A stretch of DNA of 64,000 bases from Atriophallophorus winterbourni (Eukaryota; Platyhelminthes; Trematoda; Plagiorchiida; Microphallidae): contig JACCGJ010010810.1 of NCBI GenBank assembly GCA_013407085.1, forward strand, positions 1-64,000, given 5' to 3'. Below, piece by piece: positions 1 through 11,389 of this stretch. The notes under the pieces were generated by a model. That model was not told where the DNA came from and ran no database searches. It worked only from the letters and a program-made list of their open reading frames with translations. Every line of letters begins with the position of its first letter. The stretch's first letter is position 1. The position numbers and the translations under genes are program-made.

Positions 1-299
1 TCGATGATTAGACATTGAATCTGCATCTATTCTTCGGTCTTTTACGTTCTGAGTTCGTTTGATCTGCATTCGAGCGTTGCTTGATGAATGCTGCGTGCAC
101 CTCAGGTAGGATGAGACTTATTTCTAATTAGCCGGCCAATGGCTCCGCTGATTTCTTTGCGCGTTACACAAACAAAGTAAACATGTTATGCCTCGCTCGT
201 TACAGCAATTAGCATTGCTGTCAGCGGCGCCTTCCGATTAAGCAATTTGCTTAAATTTTCGGCCCAGCGTTGGAATTACCTGTCCGGTTCGCAAAGCGG

Positions 300-1446
300 T
301 GAACCCCTCAAATCGCAAAGTAGGTGTTGGCTGGAATTTACTGGGATCGAAATATACAGATCAGTCGAAACGGCGTGCTAAATTAAACGCTACTCAAAGC
401 ATTCTTCTTTTCTTGAGCTATACTTTCCAAATACCTGTTGCGATAGTTCTTGGCAGAACGCGTGGCTTGTCGTATTCGACTGCGATGCTGACTATCACGC
501 TTTACGACTTTTATAAGATAACCTTATGTTTTTCTTCGACAACCAGTCTTTTCAATATCGGAAAAACGTCCCGAACTAGGCCAGAAATGCTCGTTTCTAA
601 TAGTAATTCCATGAGATTCCACTGAGTGTCGACTGGAGCATCACATTCTTTCGAAACCTCAAAGTATGTTAGTTCTGAAGCCAGAGAATTGTAAAAATCG
701 AGCCATTTTTCCTGTCATTCAAAGACGCTGTATTATTGCTATTTGTGGTTTGTGACCTCGAACAAGAACTGAAAGAATTTGATTCTTGCAGGCAGCAATG
801 CATAATCTGCACCGATAATGTTGCCAGTCACTACACCCTAATAAGACCTGCAATATTCAACCAAGTAGCTCCGGCGCCAGCGAATGAAAATATCTTCCAC
901 CTGTTGCACCCTGCGTTCGTTGTTAGAAAACAACTTTAACTAGTGTCTCCGGGAATGCTGAATGCCCGTTTTCGTTACCGTAAGACGGTTTAAATTGAGC
1001 ATGCGCTCACCATTTTGCAACGTGTTCCCATAGTAAATTTGCCATTGCACTTGTACGGCGTGCCAGTAACCGACAATGAACAGCATGTCGCGTCTAGGTA
1101 TTCTATCAATGGCCTGTTGCAATTCTTTGTAAAATGCATCCTTGGGCGTATCGCCAGATGGTATGGTCAGTGCGTGAACATAAAAATCAATCAGGTTGAC
1201 CGGTTTTCCACGGAAACGTATAACCAAAATCCGGAATTAAACGGCTTTATAAGTCATTATTGCATTGTGGGCCTTCGCATTAAGCGCAATCACAATAGCA
1301 TGTAGCGCGGGGTTGTCGGTATGTATACTGCGATACAGCGAGTAAGAGATGTCCCTTCTAGGAGTTTTGTTACGACTGCAGCCAGTGCTCGGGATTCCTA
1401 CTTCTGACATGCGCCATAGTCGCAGAGATTGTGCATTGTGATGCAT
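300..1446 (-). mobile_element. RTE-type LINE fragment: endonuclease and linker (decayed)
   Basis: Minus-strand pieces read as the endonuclease/exonuclease/phosphatase (EEP) domain of an RTE-like non-LTR retrotransposon, which would nick target DNA for target-primed reverse transcription. The 1237-1446 frame holds the N-terminal 'SEVGIPSTG' motif with the catalytic Glu. The 940-1227 frame holds 'FYKELQQAIDRIPRRDML' followed by 'VGYWHA', where the family normally has GD-N-A, so the catalytic Asp is lost (GD to GY). Below 940 the frame is broken, but a stretch near 520-710 ('EKWLDFYNSLASEL') resembles the linker between endonuclease and reverse transcriptase. Several frameshifts and stops show a dead copy. 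It differs in sequence from the other RTE copies in the window, so it is probably another subfamily. Confidence 0.65.
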
Positions 1447-2372
1447 TGACTACCGGAATCAAGGAGCGTTCCACCTTTCCACATGATATAACAGTGGGAG
1501 TGTGTATTAAGGGACCCAGCTTCCTTAAATTTCAGTCCTCTCGCTGGGAGAGCATAACGCGTCTCGCCTACCTAGCACATTAAAGCATCAAATATATTTT
1601 GCAGTGATCCGTGAGACATGAACTTTCTTCGGAATTTTGGTACAAAGGGGCGTCCGCAGCAACAATCGGCATTTGTTCCAGTCAGCTTCTCTAGCCTTTG
1701 CACAAACATTTGCGACCTGCATGGCAGCAGAGAGTTGTCGGAAAGAGGTGCTGTGCACCAACCTACCGCCTACCGGACTCCACTGCGTATCTAACTTCAC
1801 ATATAATATTGACCAAACTGATAATCAAGCCATCTCTTGCACGACATATTTAGTTGTCCTTACGCTGTCCCTTTTTAAAGCACAAAGCAGTGTATGTAAG
1901 TAAGATGTGTCTTTTCTGATTCCTTTCGATTTGTTATATCCTAATATCAGCCTATAATTCTCAACATAATGAAGAAGCCAAAGGTGTAGTTTTTATATCC
2001 AAAAATATCAACCAGCGTTCAAAACCTACTTCCGATCGGAAAACTTGGGTCCTGAAATTTTACTCATCTAAATTAAACCAATTAAATTATTTGAATCTTT
2101 TGATTAGCTCAATGACGGAGACAAGGTGGAGCACTCATTTCATGTGGACACTTATCGGAAAAATAAAACATCTATGCTAAAAATGTTTTGCAACAATCAA
2201 AATATAACAACATCATAATAGAACGAAATGACGCAAATTTGAATTTTATTTTACTAATTTCTAACTAATGAGGACTTACTAAAAGTGATATCCGATTTTA
2301 TTATCAATTTGATTATTCGATTCATTTTTGATGGTATGACTGGACAACATTTTGATTATTAAAATTCCTGTT
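1447..2372. other. Unassigned intergenic stretch
   Basis: No gene or repeat was recognised. Short open frames lie opposite each other at 1588-1903, but neither resembles a known family. The minus-strand one could be a decayed 5' part of the neighbouring RTE fragment. Confidence 0.4.
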
Positions 2373-2375
2373 TCT

Positions 2376-2740
2376 TGGGCAGACCGCACTTGCGGTACAA
2401 AGATGTTTACAAAAGAGATATGAAAGCTCTTGACATTGACCCCGCAAGCTGGGAAGAACTTGCTCTTGACCGCTCACTTTGGTGGCATTGTGTAAAGCGT
2501 CGTATGCAAGCCGGGGAGGAGCAGATACAGCCCTTGGCTGCTAAACGCAGATCACGCCGCCGGCGTGCAAATGATGCAAAACAACAGAGTTCTGAATATC
2601 GTTGCCAGCGCCGCGGGACAGATTTTTCCTTCCGAATCGGACTGTTTAGTCATTCAAAAAGCCGCAAAAAACATAAAATTCATGCGATGTGATGTACATC
2701 CATGGTCGACATCGACCGACGGAGACCAACAAAAATTGTG
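2376..2740 (+). mobile_element. RTE-type LINE 3' end, 5'-truncated
   Basis: The open frame at 2375-2692 encodes the extreme C-terminus of an RTE-like pol protein: 'GRPHLRYKDVYKRDMKALD', then 'WEELALDRSLWWH', a basic run, and 'FSHSKS'. The same block recurs at 7.9-8.3 kb, 32.9-33.3 kb, 36.8-36.95 kb and 48.8-49.2 kb. The shared DNA begins abruptly at about 2376 ('tgggcagaccgcac'), as expected for a 5'-truncated insertion. It ends just after the family's terminal block 'catggtcgacatcgaccgac'. This copy lacks the clear CAA-repeat tail seen at 49.2 kb. Confidence 0.75.
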
Positions 2741-3252
2741 AAATTCAAGTTAAGCATCGTATTTCGTTACAATGCGAATTAGATGGGCAATTCAGTCCGT
2801 CAACTCAATCAAAATTTTCGCAAATTGGAACTATCTGAAGCCAAAAGAAATTTTAATTATTTTAGACAAATCGAGATCTCGAGTCTTGAAAGGCAAGTTT
2901 TTAATGAATCGTGTGGAGCAGATTTTTAGTAGCGTTTCGGTTATCACAGGACTCTCAGACTAAGGGTGACAGCACAAACGGGCTTCTGGTTTGAATTGAA
3001 TTTGCATAGTCAGTCCTAAGTTTCCTTAGATAGACTTGCATGTGCGAGTAACTTACATTGACCAATTGCTTGCGTAATCCGGGCGCACATTTAGAACTCA
3101 TCCACGTGAATCCTTATACGCTGCATTGTGTGTAATACCTTAATTGCTTTGGCAGTGTATGTGTAATGAATATCCATAGAATGTTAAACCTGCTTATTTA
3201 AGCCATACGTGCACCAGTTCTTTAAAATATGCCTCGATCTCGGCTGACCACC
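2741..3252. other. Unassigned AT-rich spacer
   Basis: No recognisable coding or RNA feature. The 63-codon open frame at 2772-2963 has no recognisable motif. Confidence 0.4.
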
Positions 3253-3572
3253 TGTAGTGGACCAGTCAAGCTAGGATAAAAAACGTACATATAATCCGCA
3301 ATCCTCCTTTGGTAATTCCCTGTTGTTCTTGTAATGACAAAATAAACTTCTTTTGAGTGCGTTACCCGCATTCTTGGTCGATCTGGGTTTTCGGGAATTT
3401 CCTATCGGGAACGTAATATTTCAAGTAGAAATATTGAAGTGATGACAAGAACAAGGAATTACCAAAGGAAGATTGTTGATTATATTTACGTGGATCGAAA
3501 GAACTGTTCGTGAGTCAGATCGCTCATTTTTGTACTGCGTGTTTTTTATGCTAGCTTGACTGGTCCACTACA
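3253..3572 (+). mobile_element. Candidate LTR with long terminal inverted repeats
   Basis: A 320-base segment begins TGTAGTGG and ends CCACTACA. The first and last 22 bases are exact reverse complements, far longer than the usual TG...CA. Inside lies a second, longer inverted match: 'cctcctttggtaattcc' near 3301-3317 against its reverse complement near 3457-3473, with about 50 extra bases in the right arm. An AATAAA lies at about 3340. A tRNA-Trp type primer site follows six bases after the right end, which supports reading this as a 5' LTR. Alternatively it is two LTR fragments joined head to head. The downstream Gypsy pol is on the opposite strand, so the locus is rearranged or nested. Confidence 0.5.
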
Positions 3573-3578
3573 TATTTT

Positions 3579-3595
3579 TGGTGAGCCCGACGTGA
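3579..3595 (+). other. Primer-binding site, tRNA-Trp type
   Basis: TGGTGAGCCCGACGTGA differs by one base (G for C at position 7) from the complement of the usual tRNA-Trp 3' end, TGGTGACCCCGACGTGA. tRNA-Trp primers are known from the CsRn1/Kabuki group of Gypsy elements. It lies six bases after the candidate LTR end. Confidence 0.55.
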
Positions 3596-4555
3596 TTAAT
3601 TAATGATTTGATTATGTAAAAAATCGCATTCAACGAAAAATTTTATTAACTGAGTTATCGAACAAAAAAATCGGTGAAATGTGAGTGATAACGTTAACAG
3701 GAAATCGATAATTCTGTAGTGATATCGATCGTCTGAGCGAAACGATATTGTCAGAACAAATTGAGCGGAAGATATCAAAAACTGTACAATAGTTTTTTTT
3801 CTTTTACCAGAAAAATTGTTAGGTAAAAATAGATTTGTATAATCTCGACACATCTCCCCCCTAGATCGTTGAAAAAATGGAAACGCTCGAAAAAGTTTAA
3901 GTGAGGTAAGTCTCAAGTTTCTTTGGCCAAGTAACAATATGGCCAGATCGTGTGTATAGGGTTCTTTTCAAGCAAGAACGTCAAGTCTGGGGGAAGGAAT
4001 GGGTATACCCATTGGTTGCGTAGGAGGTGGATTTGATGTCGGTAGCATTTCGCGGGATACAAGTGGGTATATTGACAACACCGCGATTTGGGATTTCAGT
4101 GTTTCGTAAGCTTCGGTTTGAGCTTGACGGCAAGGGTTGCACAAAAGGCGACCTTTAGGTGATCAATGCTAATGTTGTCAGGAATTCCGTTTTTATCTAT
4201 TGTGAAGTATTTTGGATGACGTTAAAGTATTCAGTACGGACCGCTGTAAGGTGACATCAAGGGCTTCTTTACGCTGTCCAACCTCGCGAAGCCAAACTCG
4301 CATGATTGGAGGCCTTCATGCACTTGATTATCGCGATGCGATTTTCTTGGCTGTTGATAACGCAATGTCCGCATATGGTGCTTACGGTCTTAGATGTTGT
4401 TGACTAGTTGGTGTGAAGTCGTGCTCACGAGAGCCACTGACCACGTTACCAGGAAATCGCAGTGTTGTGCCATAAACTAGTTCTGCTGTTGAACACCCAG
4501 TGTCTTCTTCCACTGCCGTTCGTAATCCTAACATGACAAGTGGTAAGGAAACTGA

Positions 4556-5120
4556 TCAATTTTTTGTATTCCCGTGAGAAATGAGGGCAGCTTTCAGTTG
4601 TCGGTGAAAGCACTCGACTAGACCATTCGCGCCAGGATGGTAGGCTGTGGTGCGAATGGGGTCGGTGCCCAGCAGTTGGTTTAACTCTCGAAATTGTGCT
4701 GATTGGAATTGAGAACCGCGGTCAGTTGTAATGACTGAAGGAACGCCGAATTGTGATATCCTAGATTCGATCAATGCTTCGGCAACCGTCTTTGCTTCGA
4801 TGTCTTTCAAGGCCCTTGCGACAGGCCATTGCGTAAATCTGTCAACAAATGTTAAGATGTAAGAATGATTACGTGAGGATGGCAGTGGTTCAACTAAATG
4901 GAGATGAATATGGCTGAATCTTTCTAATGGTGCTGTAAAATTACCATAAGGTGTGACAGTGTGACGGTGAACTTTCGCACGTTTACATTGAATGCATGAA
5001 CGCGACCAAATTAAAATGTCGTGATTCATTTTTGGCCACACGAAACGGTCAGATATTAACATTCTAGTAGCGCCAATACTAGGATGTGAGAGATCGTGAA
5101 GTTGGTGGAATATTTCTCAA
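4556..5120 (-). pseudogene. Gypsy integrase, broken
   Basis: The enzyme would insert element cDNA into the genome. An HHCC zinc motif is visible (two His about residue 1-5 of the upstream extension; 'CIQC' in the open frame), followed by an RNase H-fold core. The first catalytic Asp appears replaced by His ('HLHLVEPLP' where HxDxVGPLP is usual). The second Asp is present in 'ITTDRGSQF' and the Glu in 'GLVECFHRQLKAAL', with Cys for the usual Arg after the Glu. The 168-codon frame ends at a TGA where the family has Trp; the same frame then runs on with family-like sequence ('LVMLGLRTA', 'AELVYGTTLRFPG') to about 4400. So a single nonsense codon ends this frame, and a catalytic residue is also lost. 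Confidence 0.8.
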
Positions 5121-5278
5121 CGTAATGTTGCTTGTACAAAAGGTCTAGGGGTGTTTGTGAATAGATCGCATGTATTAGACATGGATGAGTCAGGAATCGG
5201 GATCTCCGTGAGCATCAACATTGAATATTTCCAGGTTTTGTGGTTGCTCATGGTCGGTGAGATGAGCTTCTGCGATTT

Positions 5279-5510
5279 TTAGTGTTGGGACGTCGCTGTT
5301 AATGGAGTTAAGGTCACCACGGGGTAGGGGGTCGGCGACAACGTTATCTTGGCATGATACGTGTCGAATGTCGGTAGTAAACTGTGTAATGAAGTCCAGT
5401 TGTCAAATTTCTGGAGCTGAATCGCGGTCGTTGTTTGAAAGGAGGGCGTAACAGAGCGGTTTATGATCATTTAAAACAAGGAATCCTTGCCATTCGAGTA
5501 ACGCACACAA
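5279..5510 (-). pseudogene. Gypsy RNase H/connection fragment
   Basis: Minus-strand sequence contains 'NDHKPLCYALL', then after a frameshift 'QLDFITQFTTDIRH' and 'DNVVADPLPR'. These match the DHKPL...REIRQLDFI...DNVVADALSR run at the end of Gypsy RNase H. It lies directly upstream of the integrase pieces in correct element order. Confidence 0.7.
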
Positions 5511-5578
5511 TATATCTTAGGTAAATTCGGATTAGTTAGAAAAATGCAATGTAAACCCAAACCCAGTTCGTACTGTCA

Positions 5579-5622
5579 CCCTTGGTCTGATGAAGCTTCT
5601 ATCAGAATCGAAGCGTTACAAA
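5579..5622 (+). ncRNA. Hammerhead-like site, family C copy 1
   Basis: CTGATGA is followed by a hairpin candidate (AGCTTC-tatca-GAA) and then GAAG, where the core expects GAAA. It is flanked by CTTGGT upstream and GTTAC downstream. The same block recurs at 40.40, 42.13 and 49.50 kb. The family pattern is CTGAYGA, AGCTTCTG...CAGAAGT, GAAAC, GTTACC. This copy keeps the whole 5' core but has A to G at the conserved last A of GAAA. Confidence 0.45.
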
Positions 5623-5862
5623 GAATCTGCTCTAACTGATTCATTGCAAACTTTCTTCGTATGAGTGTGTGTAGCCAAATTTAAAAGTGGGTAAACCAAA
5701 TATAAAATTGTTTAATGCAGTATCCAACACACCGATTTCGATTTGTAAGCTTTGTTTAGATATGCTATGCATATAATATGCATATATATACATAATGTGC
5801 ATATTATCTGATATACACTAACCATATATACTACATTCCTGACTGCATCGTTCAAAAACGAT

Positions 5863-6560
5863 CTTGGAGTGTGGATTAGCGGGAACCTGTAAAGCACAGT
5901 GCACTGCCAGTATACATATCGACGGGCTAAAAGATTGTTAGCTGTCTTTTGGAGAATATTTGGATGATTTTCTCTGAATGAATGTCTATGTTCGCCCTAC
6001 GATGGAGTATGCGGTAGAGGTCTGGGCTCCTTGGATGCGAAAAGATAACGCTCTCTTCGATAAAATATATCATAGAGCATTAAACTTATTGATGGGACTT
6101 CGATATGATTGCGACGTCTGGATCTATGCGACTTTACCCAAAGTTGGATACGACGCAACATTATTTTAACCTATATGATAGTGGCAACTAAAACACATCC
6201 ACTAAAACACTTACTTGATTTGTGAGACTTGAAAGTAACACGGGGACATACCTTATACCTTTACGTTCCAAGTTCCCATATTGATTGTCGGCTCCATTTT
6301 TTCGCCTTACGTGCTATATTTCTTTGGAATTCCCTACCCCAACTTTTGGTGGACTCTCCTTGATTGGCGATTTTTGAAGCGCATTTGGACTTGGACTTGC
6401 AAACGAACATCATTCGTGAGCCTCACAATTGATATTTTCTATCGCTTTTATACTATTGTATTTTTCATGTTTTTAATAATACCGTAATCCTGTGGTGTGA
6501 TAAAGTATTAACTTTTTAACCATAAATCCTTAAACCCTTGAATCCTTGAATCGTACATAC
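5863..6560 (+). mobile_element. CR1/jockey-type LINE 3' end
   Basis: A 5'-truncated, decayed copy of the element seen intact at 11.4-12.6 kb. It starts at 'cttggagtgtggattag' (the 'LGVWIS' block of the reverse transcriptase tail). The frame 5978-6169 gives 'NVYVRPTMEYAVEVWAPW', matching 'NTYIRPTMEYAVQAWSPW' at 12.0 kb. A later frame gives the 'FLWNSLP' block. The 3' non-coding end has 'taaagtattaacttttt' and finishes in imperfect repeats of CCTTGAATC, the family's short-repeat tail. Also recognisable at 51.06-51.25 kb on the minus strand. Confidence 0.75.
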
Positions 6561-7889
6561 CTCACAACACCATAACGCCTGATGTGTAAAGTAAATTGAA
6601 ATATGTTTTTAATGTACAATTAGTATTATAAAATTCGTTGATTAAACTCAGTTTGATTGCGTAAGAACTCTTTTGAAATAACATTCGCTTATTTTCGCTA
6701 ACATGATATAAAACGCTCTACTTGCATAGACATATCCACACGAGATCTATCCTCCTGAAAATTTATGAATTATACCAGCAATAACTTACAACTATATACA
6801 TATTGTATTATTATTCATAAAGCCAAGTAAATCGCTCGAGTGATTACGCGTTGCAGGTATTTCTTTGTACAACTATAAGTTGCGAACATATTTAGTTATG
6901 TGTTGGGGGATTAGGAAATATTACATAAGGTCCAATTAGTTCAACCCGCTTTCTGTCACAACGTTAATTTTCGTTGTTTGCATGGTCTTCAAGGAGACAC
7001 GGTGAAATATTTGTCATGTCCCTCGCATCTTGCACTCACTTGTCAATTGCGATGTGGTCAATCTTTCTGCCGCTGATTACGTTCACCTACAAATCCCATA
7101 AATCCTCAAACGCTTTATTACGAATATGAAAAAGAACAAAATATGGCGTACATATTTTACATAGACATAGTACGTTACCACAACTCTGCCAACAATATGG
7201 CTATAGGGTTGCCACCTTTATCTGATTTTACTATTGCTTTCGTAGCAACCGGTTAAATGCAAAGACAAATTGTACATTATTCGATAGCGGCTGGCGTGGT
7301 TTCCGAAGATCTTTTTGCTCTAATTGTTCTTATTAAATTCTTCCGAAACGCAAATTATCAGAGGAATCGTTGCATGACGCGCCGCAGCTTGTTGTACCGC
7401 ATATCATCCGAACTCTGGAGATTAGGACATACAGTTGCCTCGGTGCTTCAAAATATTACAAACATGGTGCAATCAAAAATAAATTTGAGAAAAGAGCGTC
7501 GATACCAAGTTTGGATACATATTTATTTAGATTAGTCATTATTAGTTGAATAGTAGTGAGAAATAAATTAAATATCCATCACCACCCCAGCGTTATAGCC
7601 AACATCATTTTAGAGAATTGTATACTGTTACGCACATTCAATTAGAAATAAAGTGAGTGGAGTCAATTTTAGCGAAATTGTGGTAAACGTAAACGTCGAA
7701 GTGTGAACTTGTTTAAGTTATATGAATGAACCAGTTTTGAAGTGCTCATCTCGCATAAATATACATACCGCAACCCGTTGCTGTCTGTTTGACTTTATCT
7801 TGTGGAGTCATTAGGATTATGTTCAGTTAACCTGCAAACAGTGAATAGGTTGCAAGCAATAAATTTCTTGATTGTCTATTTAAATCAAA
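6561..7889. other. Unassigned AT-rich stretch
   Basis: No element or gene was recognised. The open frame 7257-7535 (92 codons, +) has no motif that I know and no other support. Confidence 0.4.
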
Positions 7890-7949
7890 TTACCACAACC
7901 AACCATTGTTGTTGTTGACCTCCGTCGGTCGATGTCGACCATGGATGTA

Positions 7950-8547
7950 CATCACAATCGCATGAATTTTATGTTTTGCAGCTTTTTGGATGACTGAACA
8001 GTCCAATTCGGGAGGAACAATTTCTACCGCAACGCTTGCAACGATAGTCAGAACTCTGTTTATTGCATCACTTGCACGCCGGCGGCGTGATCTGCGTTCA
8101 GCAGCCAGGAGCTTTATTTGCTCCTCCCCGGCTTGCAGTCGACGCTTTAACCAATGCCTCCAAAGTGAGCGGTCAAGAGCAAGTTCTTCCCAGCTTGCGG
8201 GGTCAATGTCAAGAGCTTTCATATCTGTTTTGCAAACATCTTTGTACCACAAGTGCGGTCTGCCCAATGGTCGACTTCCTAATTGCAACTCACCGTAGAG
8301 TAGATCTTTCGGAATACGACCATTTCATTCTATAGACATGACCAAGCCACCGCAGGCGGCGCTGACGTAATAGGGTGAACATGCTCTGTAGACCAGCTTT
8401 TAAAAGCACTTCAGCGTTAGTCACTCGGTCCATCCACGATATGTTCAAGATACGACGGATGCTTCGTAGATGGAAAGCATTCAGCTTCCGTTCGTGTCTT
8501 GCGTGGGTGGCCCAGGTTTCACTGCCGTATAGTGAAGCATTTAGCAC
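7950..8547 (-). pseudogene. RTE pol C-terminal domain
   Basis: Two adjacent frames cover the pol tail. 8290-8547 encodes 'LYGSETWATHARHERKL', 'RRILNISWMDRVTNAEVL' and 'RRLRWLGHVYRM', typical of RTE reverse transcriptase tails. 7890-8288 encodes 'GRPHLWYKDVCKTDMKAL', 'WEELALDRSLWRHW' and a basic segment. A frame change or stop separates them near 8289. This is the best preserved C-terminus among the copies here. Confidence 0.8.
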
Positions 8548-8899
8548 GCACGCGCTCTATACCATGATCTTCGTCTTTACAGTCAGTTGAAGGCTAACCC
8601 CAACACGGAGGAGTTCACTCGGGATAAAAGACAGCTGCCTGCCAATCCGTATCAATCTCCTGTGTCTAGCGATGTTGGAGGGGTATCCGCAATGGTTGAA
8701 CCAAGAGGATAGGTGAAATGAGTAATGGTTCGAGCATGAAGTTTCCAACAGGGATGATTGTGGCGATTACAGTCGTTAACCAAGGACTTGGACTTTTCTC
8801 GCTGCTGATTGTTAGACCAATGTTTTGCATTGCCGATCGCCGCGCAAACACAGGCGTTAGCGACTGTAGGTTCTCGTGAGCGTGAGCAACACAAAGGTT

Positions 8900-9804
8900 G
8901 AAATTCGGCAAACAACAGGTCAGGATTATACATCCCCCCGTACTTTGGTTGGGCTTCTAAACCTGTGCAGGTTAAAAGCCTTACCATCACTCGCGGTGCG
9001 TAGTTAATGCTCGTTCTGTCTTAAGAAGCGTGGTGCTTCAGAATCAGAGCAAAGAAAATGCCGAACAGCTTGGGAGCAAGAACACACCATCGATTAACGC
9101 GTCGGCAAATTTCAAATGCTTTTGAACTGTAACCGTTAAAATGGACAGAGCAATTCATGCCTGAGTGGAACGAAATAACGAGTTTGAGCAGCCTTGGGAG
9201 GCAGCCTGAAATAACCCTTTCTGCTGTCGCAAAAGAATGGCTTAGTTAAATCAATAAAAACAGCGTATAATGGCATACACTGTTCCCGGCACTTTTCTAC
9301 AAGTTATCTTAGGGAGAAGATCATGTCAACGGTTGATCTCCTCTTGCGGACGTCACTTTGAGATTCGGAGTAAATTCTATCAGCTAAAACTTGCAGCCGG
9401 ATCTGTAAGACTTTCGCAAACAATTTGCCTACAACATTCAGATGGGAAATTCCTCTGTAATTGTTGCAATCGCCTCTGTCACTCTTATTCTTAAATAGCG
9501 TGATGATCTTTGTGTTTCGCATCTCTTGTCGGACACCCTCCTCTTGCCAGCACTAAAGAAGCAAATGGTGAGGAGGTTGCAATAATGCTGCTCTACAGCA
9601 TTTGATGAGCTTAGGTGGAATTCCGTCGTCACCACGGGCCTTCCAATTTGCTAAGCGGTCGAATGCCTTATTGAGCTCATCAAGAGTAGGAGGGGTATCT
9701 AGATATTCAATGGTCGGCAACCGCTCGACATTTTCAATTGCATGCGGTAGAACATTACTGCCCCTAGAGTAGAGAGATGAGAAGTTCTCTACACATAATT
9801 TCAT
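8900..9804 (-). pseudogene. RTE reverse transcriptase, broken
   Basis: 9553-9804 holds the pre-RT/finger block 'LDELNKAFDRLANWKARG' and 'DDGIPPKLIKCC'. 9304-9522 holds 'TLFKNKSDRGDCNNYRGIS' and 'LADRIYSESQ', the KGD..NYRGISL motif. Below 9300 the frame is broken repeatedly, and the region of the catalytic Asp is lost around 9250 (only 'YAVFIDL'-like remnants are seen). This enzyme would copy element RNA at the nicked target; this copy cannot. Confidence 0.75.
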
Positions 9805-9844
9805 CTGTTGAGTTTTATCGACAATCAGCTTACCAGATGAAGAC

Positions 9845-10399
9845 TTAATGGAAGCTGTTTAAGTATGTTTTGGCCAATGGCTTTTTTGATCCCATCATAC
9901 ATACCGTGAAAATTTCCGGTATCCGCAGATTTTTGAATATTGAGTCTAACGTCAGTCCAATAGTCGTTTGCACATCGTCTTGCAGTCTATTGGATCTAAT
10001 TTCTAACTGCTCTCCGAAGACGTAAGTTTTCATCTGTTGGCATACCTTTGAACCTCAAGAATGCAGAGACGTCAACTCAGAAGCGTTTGATTTGAATCAG
10101 TCGCTCGTTCGAGCTTTCTTCGGACCGAACGTGGAAAGTGCGACTTGTCATATGCAGCTTTTTATCAATTCCCAGTTTTCTAAAGCAGATTCAAGTGGGG
10201 TTGTCTTGTTGAACTCGGCTGTGAAAGCTTTTGCGAATCTAGCAGTTAGATTAGGTTCGCACATGCAAGTGACGTCTATCCTAGGCTCAGAAGACAATTT
10301 GGTTCGGTGAAATCTCGTGTGGGGAAGCTTCAGTTTTGCACAGACCAGTGAATGATCAGTGTCGCAGTCTGCGCTTTGACATGATCTGGTGAGGAGCAC
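9845..10399 (-). pseudogene. RTE endonuclease end and linker
   Basis: 10148-10399 includes 'LLTRSCQSADCDTDHSLV', whose DTDHSLV is the SDH-type C-terminal active-site motif of EEP endonucleases, followed by 'AKLKLPH'. 9845-10033 ('KTYVFGEQLEIRS') is the linker to the reverse transcriptase and matches the frame 44363-44599 in the other copy. Confidence 0.7.
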
Positions 10400-10490
10400 G
10401 CTTCCTATATTAGTTCGCTTAACAAGAATAAGATCAAGCTGATGCCAATGCTTAGAGCGAGGATGTTTTCAAGAGACTTTATGCTGTGGT

Positions 10491-11389
10491 TACCAACCAT
10501 TGGATTACCAAATTATTATAGATAAAACCATCGTGTTTATAAAATTGATTCAACTCAATTAATTGATCGCATCAGCGTTGAGAGACTGATTTCAAAATCA
10601 ATATCATGTCAAAATTATTCTATGTAAACAGAAGCTCATGATCATTTTGATTATGCGGTATGTACGAGTTCAGCATAACATTTCTTCACGATCAACTTGG
10701 TAAATGTGACATCAAAATTTAAAATAATATTTTTGTTTTGACTACTCGCATGTAACGAATCCTTTGAAATATTCATTCCATTGAAAGTAACGAAATTATG
10801 ATTTCCGAACCTGTCCGATCTTATCACAAAGTCTTTCACTAGGATAAACTATGTGCTGTAACAGATAAAATCCGTTGAACATTCATTTTAATGTGATTAT
10901 TTATTCACGTATTTGTTTAAGCGTTTTGTGGTGATAGGTTATATATGTGATTAATCATCCCGTACTACATCCGTCGAAATATTTACAGAGTTGATCACGA
11001 CGGTCCTCACTGGAAGCACGGAAAACGAGTTTCCCTATTATTTGAGCTCATCAACAGTATATATACCTTGGCTTCATGTTGGATTCAAACCTCTGAACAT
11101 CATCTTTCTGTCCCACGCCATACCAATTGGGCTTCCATCCACCGTTTGACCGATCGCAATTTAGCGCTCATGAATCTCCCCCTTCTGAGCTGGTACATTT
11201 GAGCTACTTTGTATGAAGCTTCCACTTTAACAAGGTGTGCCAATTTTGGTCACATTAGATTAAACAGAATCACTTAGTGTCCACTTGCCATCACACCGCG
11301 GCTAGATGGCATGTGAAACTTGAGGTTTTGAACCTCAGTTTTTCATGTCCCAATTTGCATGCATAATCACAGAAATATCATAGGAATAA
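10491..11389. other. Unassigned AT-rich stretch
   Basis: Nothing recognised with confidence. A B-box-like word (GGTTTGAATCC on the minus strand near 11080) is an isolated hint of a tRNA-type SINE, not enough for a call. Confidence 0.35.

Larger units (their letters stand above)
3853..5520 (-). mobile_element. Gypsy-type LTR retrotransposon, pol 3' half (decayed)
   Basis: Read on the minus strand from 5520 down, the pieces follow Gypsy order: end of RNase H, H2C2 zinc motif, integrase core, integrase C-terminus, then a final 'WPKKLETYL' and a stop near 3900. A purine tract lies at 3853-3861. Minus-strand TGTGTCGAG just beyond it could be the start of the 3' LTR, with a candidate AATAAA near 3645. 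The copy is broken by at least one frameshift in RNase H and an in-frame stop in integrase. The C-terminal 'TRSGHIVTWPKK'-like ending is characteristic of flatworm CsRn1-like elements. It faces the + strand LTR and primer site at 3253-3595. Confidence 0.75.
7906..10490 (-). mobile_element. RTE-type LINE, 2.6 kb, decayed
   Basis: Minus-strand copy running from the end of the endonuclease (10.4 kb) through the reverse transcriptase (9.8-8.9 kb) to the C-terminal domain (8.55-7.95 kb). It ends in the shared terminal block and a short CAA repeat (TTG repeat on +, 7907-7917). The 5' end stops at about 10490, where the related copy at 45.0 kb continues, so this is a 5'-truncated insertion. Multiple frameshifts and stops are present. 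It belongs to the same family as the copies at 2.4, 32.9, 36.8, 44.3-46.1 and 47.6-49.2 kb. Confidence 0.8.

Noticed and set aside
3596..3937. 113-codon minus-strand frame as a gene
   Set aside because: It overlaps the Gypsy 3' end and LTR-like region. Its sequence is untranslated LTR or leader read through by chance.
11070..11110. B-box-like word on the minus strand as a tRNA or SINE promoter
   Set aside because: No A box, no cloverleaf and no other copy seen.
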